Source: an uncultured Bacteroides sp. (GTDB taxonomy: Bacteria; Bacteroidota; Bacteroidia; Bacteroidales; Bacteroidaceae). Taken from it: a stretch of 64,000 nt of DNA. The notes below the pieces were generated by a model, which worked only from the letters and a program-made list of their open reading frames with translations, had not been told where the DNA came from and ran no database searches. Numbering within the stretch: position 1 is the first letter of the stretch; every line of letters starts with the position of its first letter. The stretch covers positions 3,875 to 67,874 of the forward strand of contig NZ_CALDPF010000030.1 in the NCBI RefSeq assembly GCF_937912035.1, read 5' to 3'. This document shows positions 52,429 through 61,323 of the stretch, piece by piece. The position numbers and the translations under genes are program-made.

Positions 52429-53673
52429 ATGAAAAGAACTCTTCTATTTGCGTTGTTTATGTCTGCTGCATCTGTGTCATACTCACAGGTGATAAACGGT
52501 ACATGGAAAGGTTTGTTGACTGCAGCAAACCAGAAATTGGAAATCGTTTTTCATTTTCATAATGAAGAAGGAGATAAGCAGTCGTGCAAGATGGATGTTC
52601 CGGCGCAAAGCGCTGTCGGTATTCCTGTAAATCTTCAGATTTTGACAGAGGATTCCGTCTCGTTGAGCGTGGCTGCTATAAACATGACTTATAATGGAAA
52701 GCTTATTGATGGGGCGATTAAAGGAAAATTCAATCAGTTCGGTATGTCTTTTCCGCTTGAACTTAGACCTGGAGAAGTTAATAAGCCGAACAGATCTCAG
52801 GAACCTACAGTGACGTATATCTATGGTACTGAGGAAGTTACTTTCAGTAATGTGAATGCTAATGCAAAACTGTCAGGAACGCTGACATATCCCGTAGGCT
52901 ACAATCCGAATAAGAAAGTACCGGTGGTGTTAATGGTTACCGGAAGTGGCTCGCAGAACCGCGATGAAGAGGTCTTTGGACATAAACCGTTTCTCGTGAT
53001 AGCTGATTATCTGGCCAAATGCGGTATAGCGTCTTTGCGATATGATGACAGGGGAACAGGAAAGTCAGTTGGTGGCGATGTCACGAATGCTACTTCCGAA
53101 GATTTTGCCGAGGATGCGGATTGCGGTTTGCAATGGCTTAGGAAAAGTGGAAAATTCGGAAAGATCGGTGTCCTTGGTCATAGTGAAGGCGGAATGATAG
53201 CTTTTATGCTTGCTGCAGATAAGAAACCTGATTTCATTGTAAGTATGGCTGGTCCGGGAATTAAAGGCGATACTCTGCTGGCCGAACAGCAGAATGCTTT
53301 ATTGAAGTTGAAGGGAATACCGACTAATGTCAGTGTAAATACTATAAGAAAGGAAATGTCTGTGCAACCCAAAAATCCATGGCTTGAATTCTTTATGGAT
53401 TATAATCCTGAAAATGACTTGAAGAAGATAACAATACCCGTAATGGCAATAAACGGTAGCAATGACGCACAGGTTATTTCGGAAAGTAATTTGGGCAATA
53501 TTAGACGGCTTTTGAATGATAAGTATCCCAAGAACCTTATAAAGGAATATCCCGGACTTAATCACCTGTTTCAGCATTGTAAGCCTGAGACTGCAGTAGA
53601 TTACTACAATATAGAAGAAACCTGCTCTGAAGAAGTTCTGAAGGATATTGCCAATTGGATTAATAATTTATAA
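52429..53673 (+). CDS. Secreted alpha/beta hydrolase
   Basis: The 414-residue protein has a signal peptide (MKRTLLFALFMSAASVSYSQ). A beta-rich N-terminal region of about 110 residues (VINGTWKGLL .. GAIKGKFNQFGMSFPLEL) precedes an alpha/beta hydrolase. It has HG-like VTGSGSQNRDE, nucleophile GHSEGG (GxSxG), and late NHLFQH for the catalytic His. The Asp is probably in the ANGSNDAQV segment. It may be an esterase or dipeptidyl-peptidase-like enzyme acting in the periplasm. It stands 45 bases after ispE. Confidence 0.88.
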   Translation: MKRTLLFALFMSAASVSYSQVINGTWKGLLTAANQKLEIVFHFHNEEGDKQSCKMDVPAQSAVGIPVNLQILTEDSVSLSVAAINMTYNGKLIDGAIKGKFNQFGMSFPLELRPGEVNKPNRSQEPTVTYIYGTEEVTFSNVNANAKLSGTLTYPVGYNPNKKVPVVLMVTGSGSQNRDEEVFGHKPFLVIADYLAKCGIASLRYDDRGTGKSVGGDVTNATSEDFAEDADCGLQWLRKSGKFGKIGVLGHSEGGMIAFMLAADKKPDFIVSMAGPGIKGDTLLAEQQNALLKLKGIPTNVSVNTIRKEMSVQPKNPWLEFFMDYNPENDLKKITIPVMAINGSNDAQVISESNLGNIRRLLNDKYPKNLIKEYPGLNHLFQHCKPETAVDYYNIEETCSEEVLKDIANWINNL

Positions 53674-53708
53674 TTCACCATTTGTTTGAATTTGGAGGAT
53701 AGATAGAA

Positions 53709-55343
53709 GTGATTCATTTTTTCAAACAGAATATTGAGGGAATTTCTCTACCCGAGAAATTTACATTCCCTTTTCATTATACACCTCATCCGCTGACACG
53801 AATTGCAGCGGGTGAGGTTCGGTCTTATTTATCCACTCGACTTGACTGGCAGGATGAAATCGGCAAAGGCAAGATGTTTGGTGTGCTGATAGTAAAGACA
53901 TCAGATGGCAGTATCGGTTATCTGGCTGCCTTTTCCGGAAATCTGGCTGGTAGCAATATGCATGATTTCTTTGTTCCTCCAGTGTATGATCTTCTTAATC
54001 CAGACGGTTATTTCAGGAAAGAAGAATCGGAAATCTCGGCTTTGAACAGACGTATCAGCGATATATCCAAAAGTGATTATTATCTCATGGCTAAAAAAGA
54101 ACTAGAGGAGATAAAGATTCAAGCATCTTCTTCTTTAGCGTCTGCCAAGGAGAAACTGAAGAGGAGCAAAAAGGAGAGGGATGAAAAACGTGCTAATGGC
54201 AACCTTTCGCTTGAAGAACTTGATGCCATGATTCGTGAGAGTCAGTTTCAAAAGGCCGAATATAAGAGATTGGATAATTCATGGAAAGAGAAACTGAATG
54301 AGGTTGAGCAGAAAGTGAAAGGTTTTGATACTGAGATATTACAGTTGAAGCAAGAGAGAAAAACTCGTTCGGCTGCATTGCAGTTATGGCTTTTCAGGCA
54401 GTTTGATATGCTTAATGCAAAGGGTGAGCACAAAGATCTGTGTGAGATATTCAAAGATACTCCTCAGGGATTACCACCTGCAGGAGCAGGGGAGTGCGCT
54501 TTGCCTAAACTTTTGCAGTATGCTTATCTGTATGGCCTTCAGCCGTTGGCTATGGGTGAATTCTGGTGCGGAATGTCGCCCAAGGATGAGATTCGTCACG
54601 ACGGCTATTTTTATCCTTCATGCAAAGGTAAATGCGAACCTATACTGAAACACATGCTGGTAGGGCTTGATGTGGAGCCTAATCCATTGGCAGAGGATTT
54701 GTTTAAGGATACTTCGCTTAAAATTTTGTATGAGGATGAATGGATAGTGGCTGTAGAGAAGCCGTCGGGCATGCTTTCTGTTCCGGGAAAAAATGATCTG
54801 GACTCTGTACAGCAGAGATTAAGACTTATGTATCCTGATGCTACCGGTCCTTTGGTGGTTCATCGCCTTGATATGGCAACGTCAGGGATACTTCTCGCTG
54901 CCAAGGACAAGGATGTGCATGCCAGGTTGCAGTCTCAGTTTGAAACAAGGAGTATCTCAAAGGAATACATAGCCATATTGGATGGCGTTCCGTCGCACGA
55001 ATGCGGAATCATAGATTTACCTATATGCCTGAATCCTCTTGACAGACCGCGGCAGATGGTTGATTTTGAGAATGGCAAGCCGGCAATAACTGAATATAAG
55101 GTGGAATGTATAAAGAATGGGCAAGCGAAAGTCGTCTTTAAGCCTCATACCGGTCGGACTCATCAGTTGCGTGTACATTCTGCTCATGTCTCAGGCCTCG
55201 GATGCCCTATATCAGGAGATGAGCTTTATGGTAATCCTGAATCGGCTTCACGTTTGTGTCTTCATGCATCAAGACTCGTATTCAGACATCCGGTGTCGGA
55301 TAAGGAGATAGAGATAGTTTCTCCAAGTCCGTTTACGTTGTAA
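53709..55343 (+). CDS. RluA-family pseudouridine synthase with long N-terminal extension
   Basis: The 544-residue protein starts with GTG at 53709, preceded 10 bases upstream by GGAGG (53694-53698). The C-terminal 220 residues are a pseudouridine synthase with VHRLDMATSGILLAAKD (catalytic Asp388), then KEYIAILDG and KPHTGRTHQLRVH. Residues 1-110 are an N-terminal domain absent in E. coli RluA. Residues about 120-215 are a Lys/Glu-rich coiled coil. About 220-330 are another region with three conserved-looking cysteines (CSGK-like CKGKCEP). Target is rRNA or tRNA uridine, unknown. Confidence 0.9.
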   Translation: MIHFFKQNIEGISLPEKFTFPFHYTPHPLTRIAAGEVRSYLSTRLDWQDEIGKGKMFGVLIVKTSDGSIGYLAAFSGNLAGSNMHDFFVPPVYDLLNPDGYFRKEESEISALNRRISDISKSDYYLMAKKELEEIKIQASSSLASAKEKLKRSKKERDEKRANGNLSLEELDAMIRESQFQKAEYKRLDNSWKEKLNEVEQKVKGFDTEILQLKQERKTRSAALQLWLFRQFDMLNAKGEHKDLCEIFKDTPQGLPPAGAGECALPKLLQYAYLYGLQPLAMGEFWCGMSPKDEIRHDGYFYPSCKGKCEPILKHMLVGLDVEPNPLAEDLFKDTSLKILYEDEWIVAVEKPSGMLSVPGKNDLDSVQQRLRLMYPDATGPLVVHRLDMATSGILLAAKDKDVHARLQSQFETRSISKEYIAILDGVPSHECGIIDLPICLNPLDRPRQMVDFENGKPAITEYKVECIKNGQAKVVFKPHTGRTHQLRVHSAHVSGLGCPISGDELYGNPESASRLCLHASRLVFRHPVSDKEIEIVSPSPFTL

Positions 55344-55362
55344 TAATTAAAAATGATAATAT

Positions 55363-55896
55363 ATGGATTTTTTAGATTTAGTAAAGAAACGTCAGAGTGA
55401 CAGAAAGTATAAGAACACTCCGGTAGATAGAGAAAAGATTATCAAATGCCTTGAAGCTGCAAGACTGGCTCCGTCGGCATGCAACAGTCAGCCATGGAAG
55501 TTTGTTGTGGTGGACGATCCGCAATTGCTTCCGGAGATGGCATCGGCTGCGGCAGGTATGGGAATGAACAAGTTTGCAGCGCAAAGTCCGGTAATTGTGG
55601 CTGTCGTGTTGGAGAAAATGAATTTTACAGCACGTATAGGTAGCGTAATTAAGGATAAGGAGTATTCTCTTCTTGACGTAGGTATTGCGGTAGAGAATTT
55701 CTGTCTTCAGGCAGCAGAATTTGGTCTGGGAACATGTATCCTTGGATGGTTCGATGAAAAGAAAGTGAAGAAGTTGCTAGGTATAGGCAGCAAGAGAGTT
55801 CCGCTTCTGATTACATTGGGTTATCCTGATAGTGAGACGAGAAATAAAATCAGAAAAGACATTAACACAATGAGCAGTTGGAACAAGTATGAATAA
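55363..55896 (+). CDS. Nitroreductase-family flavoprotein
   Basis: The 177-residue protein has the FMN motif RQSDRKYKNTPVDREKIIKCLEAARLAPSACNSQPW at the start, DVGIAVENFCLQAAEFGLGTCILGWFDEKKVKKLL in the second half and VPLLITLGYPD near the end. The acceptor is unknown. It starts 19 bases after the pseudouridine synthase stop codon and overlaps the M23 gene by 8 bases. It differs from the nitroreductase at 30.6 kb. Confidence 0.9.
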   Translation: MDFLDLVKKRQSDRKYKNTPVDREKIIKCLEAARLAPSACNSQPWKFVVVDDPQLLPEMASAAAGMGMNKFAAQSPVIVAVVLEKMNFTARIGSVIKDKEYSLLDVGIAVENFCLQAAEFGLGTCILGWFDEKKVKKLLGIGSKRVPLLITLGYPDSETRNKIRKDINTMSSWNKYE

Positions 55897-57145
55897 GCAG
55901 AAGAAAATAATATTGGCTCTGGTAGCTGTAGCGGTGGTACTTGTGGCTGTACTGACAGTAAACAATTATCGTTCTATAGAAACAGAAGAGCAGTCGCTTG
56001 ATGAAGTGGAGGTGACTGACTCTGCCGAGGTGGAAGAAATTACTTACAAATATGGTATCCCGGTTGATAAATACAATGTGAAGTATGGTATAGTTAAGCC
56101 TAACCAGAATTTGTCTTTTATATTGTCTGATCATGGATTGAGTTCTCAGAATATTCATGATCTGAATCTTAAGACGGAAGGTGTATTCGATGTAAGGAAG
56201 ATACGTAGCGGAAGGGCCTATGCAATGTTTACTTCGAAGGACAGCCTTGCCACTCCAAAGTTTTTCGTCTATGAGGAAGATCCGAAATCGTATGTAGTTT
56301 TCGATCTGAGAGGAGAATATAAGGTTACACGCGGTCAGAACCCTGTGGAGTGGAGAACAAAAGAGGCAAAGGGGAAAATTAATTCTTCATTGTGGGTAGC
56401 CATGCAGGATTGTAATACTTCGCCGCAGCTGGCTATAGTTCTCTCGCATATATTCGGATGGACTATCGACTTCTTCGGACTTCAGAAGGAAGACGAATTC
56501 CGTGTGATATACGAACAGGAATATGTTGATGGAAATGCGTTGCAGAACTTTCATGTGCTTGCTGCATCTTTCTGTGCTTCGGACAGTACATATTATGCTA
56601 TTCCGTTCACTCAGGATGGAGAGGAACTGTATTATAATGAGAAAGGAAACAGTCTTGAAGGAGCATTTCTGAAAGCTCCGCTTGATTTCTACCGTATCTC
56701 GTCGCGCTTTACCAACAGCCGTTATCATCCCGTGTTGAAGCGTTATCGTGCGCATCATGGTGTGGACTATGCAGCTCCTACGGGAACTCCGGTTTATGCT
56801 ATCGGTAGCGGAAAAGTTATTGCAAAAGGTTATCAGGCCGGGGGAGGAGGTAATTACGTCAAGATTAAGCATAACAGTGTTTATGTCACTACATATATGC
56901 ATTTGTCACGTTTTGCAAAAGGCTTGAAAGTCGGTTCCACAGTCAAGCAGAAAGAAGTGATAGGCTATGTAGGTTCCACCGGACTTTCCACCGGACCACA
57001 TCTTGATTTCCGCGTATTCGAGAACGGAAAGCCTATAAATCCGCTCACAATCAAGTCACAGCCTAAGAAACCCGTAAGCCAGCAGAACATGGCTGCTTAT
57101 ACTGTTCTTCGTGATTCGCTGATGAACAGGCTGCAAGGTATGTAA
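55889..57145 (+). CDS. M23-family peptidase (LytM-like), membrane-anchored
   Basis: The 418-residue protein has a single N-terminal transmembrane helix (IILALVAVAVVLVAVLTV), a beta-rich region (about 50-270), and a C-terminal M23 domain from about 285. The first zinc motif HHGVDYA has His290 and Asp294. The second, normally HxH, reads PHLDFRV (His371 and Asp373). It should cleave peptidoglycan peptide bridges, or activate amidases if the changed ligand stops catalysis. It is followed by a terminator. Confidence 0.88.
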   Translation: MNKQKKIILALVAVAVVLVAVLTVNNYRSIETEEQSLDEVEVTDSAEVEEITYKYGIPVDKYNVKYGIVKPNQNLSFILSDHGLSSQNIHDLNLKTEGVFDVRKIRSGRAYAMFTSKDSLATPKFFVYEEDPKSYVVFDLRGEYKVTRGQNPVEWRTKEAKGKINSSLWVAMQDCNTSPQLAIVLSHIFGWTIDFFGLQKEDEFRVIYEQEYVDGNALQNFHVLAASFCASDSTYYAIPFTQDGEELYYNEKGNSLEGAFLKAPLDFYRISSRFTNSRYHPVLKRYRAHHGVDYAAPTGTPVYAIGSGKVIAKGYQAGGGGNYVKIKHNSVYVTTYMHLSRFAKGLKVGSTVKQKEVIGYVGSTGLSTGPHLDFRVFENGKPINPLTIKSQPKKPVSQQNMAAYTVLRDSLMNRLQGM

Positions 57146-57168
57146 ATTCATTCTGATAGTAATATAAA

Positions 57169-57220
57169 AGAGCCATATCAGATCATCCCATTTATAGAGG
57201 TTATGATATGGCTCTAATTA
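57169..57220. terminator. Bidirectional terminator between convergent genes
   Basis: The 12-bp perfect stem AGAGCCATATCA/TGATATGGCTCT (57169-57180 and 57204-57215) lies between the M23 gene and the minus-strand C1 peptidase gene. Confidence 0.85.
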
Positions 57221-57240
57221 TATTAATAATCTTAGGTTTT

Positions 57241-58614
57241 TTAGAACATATAATCCCAAGCAGGAAGTGCTATAGGTTTCTGTTTTGCGGCCTTTAGAGA
57301 TTTTTCGTCAAGATATTTCTTGTTTATTACGATACGGAACATATATTCGTCAAACCATTTGTCAGTGAAGGTCATATATCCGTTATGCCCGGCACTTGGT
57401 CCCCAGCTGTTTTCAAACTGCCATTTTAATGGCTGGTCATTCTCATCTGTATCAACTGCCATCAGAGTCATTGCATGAGCCGAACCGCTTTCTCTTGTAA
57501 GAATTCTTGCTTTTTTGTCCATGTCAAGCTTGATTCCGAAAAGTGAGGAATAATCGAACATTTCAGGATGACAAACTCCGTCGGCAGAATTATACATAGC
57601 TACATCAACTGATGCATACATGGCTTCATTGCCCTTGATAGAAGATATAGCCGCTTTTTTGATGACATCGTTAGGCAGGTTCAGATATATCCAGTTCACG
57701 CCTTCGTATGTATTGCGGTAGTTTGCTATCTCATAAACCTTATAGTACTCGCGGGTAGGGTCGTTCATTATCATGACGTATGATTCCGGATTGTAGTTTT
57801 CCGGTTTGATCATGTTATAGAATTCCTTAGGAGTAGTTTTCAGTGTCTTGATGTCTCCATTGGCTGTTTCGTATCTCCATTCGAACTGGCTAGGAGGATT
57901 GCCGAGGCAGAGTGAAAGAATTCTGTAAACATCTTTCAATATATTCTTCTTGGCTTCTGCTATCTCTTTCTTACTCTTCTTTCCGTTTACCAAATTACGG
58001 AGTTCGTATCCGCCTGTACGAAGACGTTCGTTAAGTACCGAGCGCATCTGTCCCGTATTGTTCGAGTGTGCAGTTTCCGGCATAACAGTCTGAGGTACTA
58101 CTCCATATTTTTCTGCGATGTTATAGAATAAGTTCCATACACCACCGTCGCCCACAGGAGTTCTGAAATAGAAATCTACATCGCGTTCCAACATGTCATG
58201 ATCAGCTGTAGCAATGGCATTTTCAAGGAAGAGATTACTCTTTTCGAACATATCCCAGAAATAGTTATAGTTGTGTGAGAAATCGAATTCCTTGATGTTG
58301 AACTGCTTCATTATCGACGGACGGAGTACGTTCATCGAAGTAAACATCCAGCATCTTCCTGATTGTTGCTGGTCTGTTATGCCTTTAACATCTACTCTGT
58401 ATTTGAAGTAATGGTCAGTTTCTCCCTGAATTTCTCTGTTGAGAGAAAGTTTTTTCAGGTTGGCGTCGTTTGTGATTATGTTCTGAAGTGCTTTTGTTGA
58501 TGCGTCCATTACGAATGATGACTGTATGTCCTTCAGGTCTGATTCTGTGATTTGTTGTGCTCCTGCGCTGATTGCCATTGCACCGATGGCAGCAGTAAAT
58601 AATGTTTTTTTCAT
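57241..58614 (-). CDS. C1-family aminopeptidase C (bleomycin hydrolase-like), secreted
   Basis: The 457-residue protein has a signal peptide (MKKTLFTAAIGAMAISAGAQ), unlike the cytoplasmic PepC of lactobacilli. The papain-like catalytic residues are Cys88 in QQSGRCWMFTSMNVLRP, the His in SGSAHAMTLMAVD, and the Asn in FENSWGPSAGHNGYM. It trims peptides, probably in the periplasm. The start at 58614 is chosen for the signal peptide; upstream codons are not signal-like. It is a single gene with a CATCTTTG -7-like box near 58644. Confidence 0.92.
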   Translation of the reverse strand: MKKTLFTAAIGAMAISAGAQQITESDLKDIQSSFVMDASTKALQNIITNDANLKKLSLNREIQGETDHYFKYRVDVKGITDQQQSGRCWMFTSMNVLRPSIMKQFNIKEFDFSHNYNYFWDMFEKSNLFLENAIATADHDMLERDVDFYFRTPVGDGGVWNLFYNIAEKYGVVPQTVMPETAHSNNTGQMRSVLNERLRTGGYELRNLVNGKKSKKEIAEAKKNILKDVYRILSLCLGNPPSQFEWRYETANGDIKTLKTTPKEFYNMIKPENYNPESYVMIMNDPTREYYKVYEIANYRNTYEGVNWIYLNLPNDVIKKAAISSIKGNEAMYASVDVAMYNSADGVCHPEMFDYSSLFGIKLDMDKKARILTRESGSAHAMTLMAVDTDENDQPLKWQFENSWGPSAGHNGYMTFTDKWFDEYMFRIVINKKYLDEKSLKAAKQKPIALPAWDYMF

Positions 58615-58699
58615 GTGTTTATGGTTATTTATTTTTATTTCTGCTGCAAAGATGGCATTTTTAGTTGGATGATGCAAGTTTCTATATTATATAACCATA

Positions 58700-58752
58700 C
58701 AAAAAAGAAGCTGCATGTTGTCCTTTGTTTGTTATAGGACAGCCATGCAGCT
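58700..58752 (-). terminator. Terminator of the RNase G gene
   Basis: The stem AGCTGCATG/CATGCAGCT (58709-58717 and 58744-58752), with an extra GTCCT/AGGAC inner stem, leads to a minus-strand T-run. It is 24 bases beyond the RNase G stop codon. Confidence 0.75.
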
Positions 58753-58775
58753 CTAATTTCTTTCATTTTGCTTAT

Positions 58776-60350
58776 TTATTTGATTTCAAATTCTTCCTTC
58801 ATGTCTATTTCTTCCCCTTTTGTATCATAGAATTTGTATTCTAGCATTGCAAGGTTCTGATTAGGAATGACTTTGATACCAAATCCGTATTTCATCTGCC
58901 ATTTTCGTTTGATCGAAACCATTCCCTGGTTTATGTAAGCAGCTACGTACGGATGAATATGCAACGTGAATTTCTTCACTTTCAATTTGTTGACCAAATA
59001 GTCCACTTTACTCTCCAGTGAGTCAGTGAAAAGTATCGAAGGTTTAATTTTACCTTTACCGAAACAAACAGGACATTCTTCGTCCGTAGTTACGTCCATG
59101 GCAGGACGAACCCTCTGGCGTGTTATCTGCATAAGGCCGAATTTACTTAACGGCAGAATGTTATGCTTTGCCCTGTCCTTCTGCATGTTCTGACACATGC
59201 GTTCGTATAGTTTTTGACGGTTCTCGGCAAGGTTCATATCAATGAAATCGACAACTATTATACCACCCATATCCCTGAGTCTTAGTTGGCGTGCCAGTTC
59301 GTCTGCAGCACCAAGATTTACATCTAAGGCATTGGCTTCCTGCCCGTTGGCAGATTTTGAGCGGTTACCGCTGTTCACATCTACCACGTGAAGCGCTTCG
59401 GTATGTTCAATAATGAGGTAAGCTCCGCTTTTGTATGAAACAGTCTTACCGAATGATGATTTTATTTGCTTTGTGATGGCAAAGTTGTCGAAAATGGGAA
59501 GCTGACCGGTGTAACGCTTTACAATGTTCCCTCGTTCGGGAGCTATCAGGGCTACATAGTCTTTTACTTCGTTGTAAACGGTTTCATCGTTTACATAAAT
59601 ATTTTCGTATGACGGATTGAACAGGTCGCGCAGCATAGCGACAGTGCGGCTTGTTTCCTCATATACCAGTGTGGGCAGCTTTGTAGCAGACTGCACCTTA
59701 GTTATTGTTTCTTCCCAATGTTTGAGCAATACTTTCAGTTCAGCATCCAATTCCGCCACTCTTTTTCCTTCGGCTACAGTTCTTACTATAATACCGAAGT
59801 TCTTTGGCTTGATGCTCTGAAGGAGTTGCTTCAATCGTGTCCTCTCTTCGCTTGATTTTATTTTTTGCGAAACAGAAACTTTGTCGTTGAACGGTATGAG
59901 TACCAGATATCTTCCTGCAAATGAGAGTTCGCATGTAAGGCGAGGACCTTTTGTCGAGATAGGTTCTTTCACTATCTGAACTATGACTTCCTGACCTTGC
60001 TGGAGTACATTTGATATTGATCCGTCTTTGTCTATATCCGGCATTGCGTTAGCCTTTGATATAGGGAAAAGTTTCTTACGGTCACTGATGACTTGCTTTA
60101 GATACTTTTGATAAGAATGAAACTGTGGTCCCAAATCAAGATAGTGAAGGAATGCGTCTTTTTCGAATCCGACATCCACGAAGCATGCATTGAGTCCGGG
60201 CATAAGTTTTTTTACTTTACCCACATACATATTCCCAACGGAGAAGGAAAGGTTTCTTTCTTCTTTCTGAAACTCTACTAGATTTTTGTCTTCCAGCAGG
60301 GCTATAGAAATCTCTTTGGGCTGTACGTCAACAACTAATTCGCTTGTCAC
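58776..60350 (-). CDS. rng: RNase E/G-family ribonuclease
   Basis: The 524-residue protein has an S1-like N-terminal region (LSFSVGNMYVGKVKKLMPGLNACFVDVGFEKDAFL) interrupted by a family-specific insert. The DNase I-like part has GGIIVVDFIDMN (metal-binding Asp pair), and the zinc-link cysteines are CPVCFGKGK. It cuts single-stranded AU-rich RNA and trims 16S rRNA 5' ends in enteric bacteria. It is shorter than RNase E and lacks the degradosome tail. It is the last gene of a minus-strand run following the small basic protein and HU. Confidence 0.95.
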   Translation of the reverse strand: MTSELVVDVQPKEISIALLEDKNLVEFQKEERNLSFSVGNMYVGKVKKLMPGLNACFVDVGFEKDAFLHYLDLGPQFHSYQKYLKQVISDRKKLFPISKANAMPDIDKDGSISNVLQQGQEVIVQIVKEPISTKGPRLTCELSFAGRYLVLIPFNDKVSVSQKIKSSEERTRLKQLLQSIKPKNFGIIVRTVAEGKRVAELDAELKVLLKHWEETITKVQSATKLPTLVYEETSRTVAMLRDLFNPSYENIYVNDETVYNEVKDYVALIAPERGNIVKRYTGQLPIFDNFAITKQIKSSFGKTVSYKSGAYLIIEHTEALHVVDVNSGNRSKSANGQEANALDVNLGAADELARQLRLRDMGGIIVVDFIDMNLAENRQKLYERMCQNMQKDRAKHNILPLSKFGLMQITRQRVRPAMDVTTDEECPVCFGKGKIKPSILFTDSLESKVDYLVNKLKVKKFTLHIHPYVAAYINQGMVSIKRKWQMKYGFGIKVIPNQNLAMLEYKFYDTKGEEIDMKEEFEIK

Positions 60351-60394
60351 TTTTTCTTGGTTTAATGGAAATTGTTTAAATTCTTAATTAAGAC

Positions 60395-60445
60395 AAAGAA
60401 CAAACCCGAAAGACTGAAACAGTTCTTTGCAAGTTTGTTCTTTAT
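60395..60445 (-). terminator. Terminator of the COX24-type small gene
   Basis: The 11-bp stem AAAGAACAAAC/GTTTGTTCTTT (60395-60405 and 60433-60443) lies 23 bases beyond the small gene's stop codon. Confidence 0.75.
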
Positions 60446-60467
60446 TGAAGTCGGGACAGACTAACAA

Positions 60468-60560
60468 TTATTTTTTGCTTTTATGTCTGTTCTTTCTTAG
60501 TCTTTTTTTACGCTTGTGAGTAGACATTTTATGTCTTTTTCTTTTCTTTCCGCTTGGCAT
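60468..60560 (-). CDS. 30-residue basic protein, AURKAIP1/COX24-domain type
   Basis: The open frame gives MPSGKKRKRHKMSTHKRKKR then LRKNRHKSKK, a nearly all-basic peptide. It matches the short Bacteroidetes proteins called AURKAIP1/COX24 domain proteins, related to mitochondrial ribosomal protein mS38, so it is likely a small ribosomal subunit component. It lies between HU and RNase G on the minus strand, with its own terminator. It is too short for most gene callers. Confidence 0.85.
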   Translation of the reverse strand: MPSGKKRKRHKMSTHKRKKRLRKNRHKSKK

Positions 60561-60598
60561 AGCTTTAAAATTTTTATAGGGTTAATACTAAAAATTAA

Positions 60599-60874
60599 TT
60601 ATTCCTTCACTGAAAGTGTAAAAGTTTTTGCTGGTTTGAATACCGGTATATTGTGTTCCGGGATGATTATTGTAGTGTTCTTTGATATATTACGAGCAGT
60701 TTTCTGTGCTCTCTTCTTAACTACGAAACTGCCGAAACCTCTCAGGTAGACATTTTCTTCGTTAGATAACGATTCTTTTACTGAACCCATGAACGCTTCC
60801 AAAGTAACCAGTACAGTGTTTTTGTCGATACCTGTCTTTTTTGCAATTTCGTTTACAATATCTGCTTTAGTCAT
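60599..60874 (-). CDS. HU-family histone-like DNA-binding protein
   Basis: The 91-residue protein has the full HU pattern: MTKADIVNEIAKKTGIDKNTVLVTLEAF, then LRGFGSFVVKKRAQKTARNISKNTTIIIPEHNIPVFKPAK, which includes the DNA-contact arm. It bends and packages DNA. It is 38 bases upstream of the small COX24-type gene, so the two may be co-transcribed. The TATATTTG box at 60924-60931 (minus strand) is its likely -7. Confidence 0.96.
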   Translation of the reverse strand: MTKADIVNEIAKKTGIDKNTVLVTLEAFMGSVKESLSNEENVYLRGFGSFVVKKRAQKTARNISKNTTIIIPEHNIPVFKPAKTFTLSVKE

Positions 60875-61323
60875 TTCGCTAATAAAAATTATTGTGTTAT
60901 ACTTTATCTAAATTTTTGGTCTGCAAATATATAGCTTTTCTCGTTCTTTAAGAAATTTATTTGCGACATTTTTACAATAAAATTGAGAAAATCGTTGTTT
61001 TTGGTGCCTGTAGAGGCATATGACTGGCTATATTGTTGCTGTCATTTAGCATTTTTATATTATTGCATTAATAATAGTTGGATTACGTGTTAGTATGTTT
61101 TATTGCTGTATGAACAGAATAATTTTATATTATACATATTATTATTATAATTACAATTATAGATTTTAAGATTTCATGTTATTCATTTATGATTTGTACG
61201 TTAATCATGATATGTTTCTATCTTGAGGGAAGATATCCTTATTGAAGTAATTAAATGTTGCAAAATGATTGGTTTCTCATTTTTTTTCTATATTTTTGAT
61301 GCGAATTATTAAAACTTTCGAAT
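60875..61323. other. 449-base intergenic region between HU and ssb, no gene seen
   Basis: The region is very A/T-rich. I see two outward promoter-like boxes: TATATTTG on the minus strand (60924-60931) for HU, and TATTTTTG (61291-61298) with a TTGG 18 bases upstream for ssb. I find no coding frame, no RNA motif and no strong hairpin. Confidence 0.6.

Noticed and set aside
60516..60749. A plus-strand protein across the HU and small basic protein genes
   Set aside because: It is antisense to two well-supported genes and has no family resemblance.
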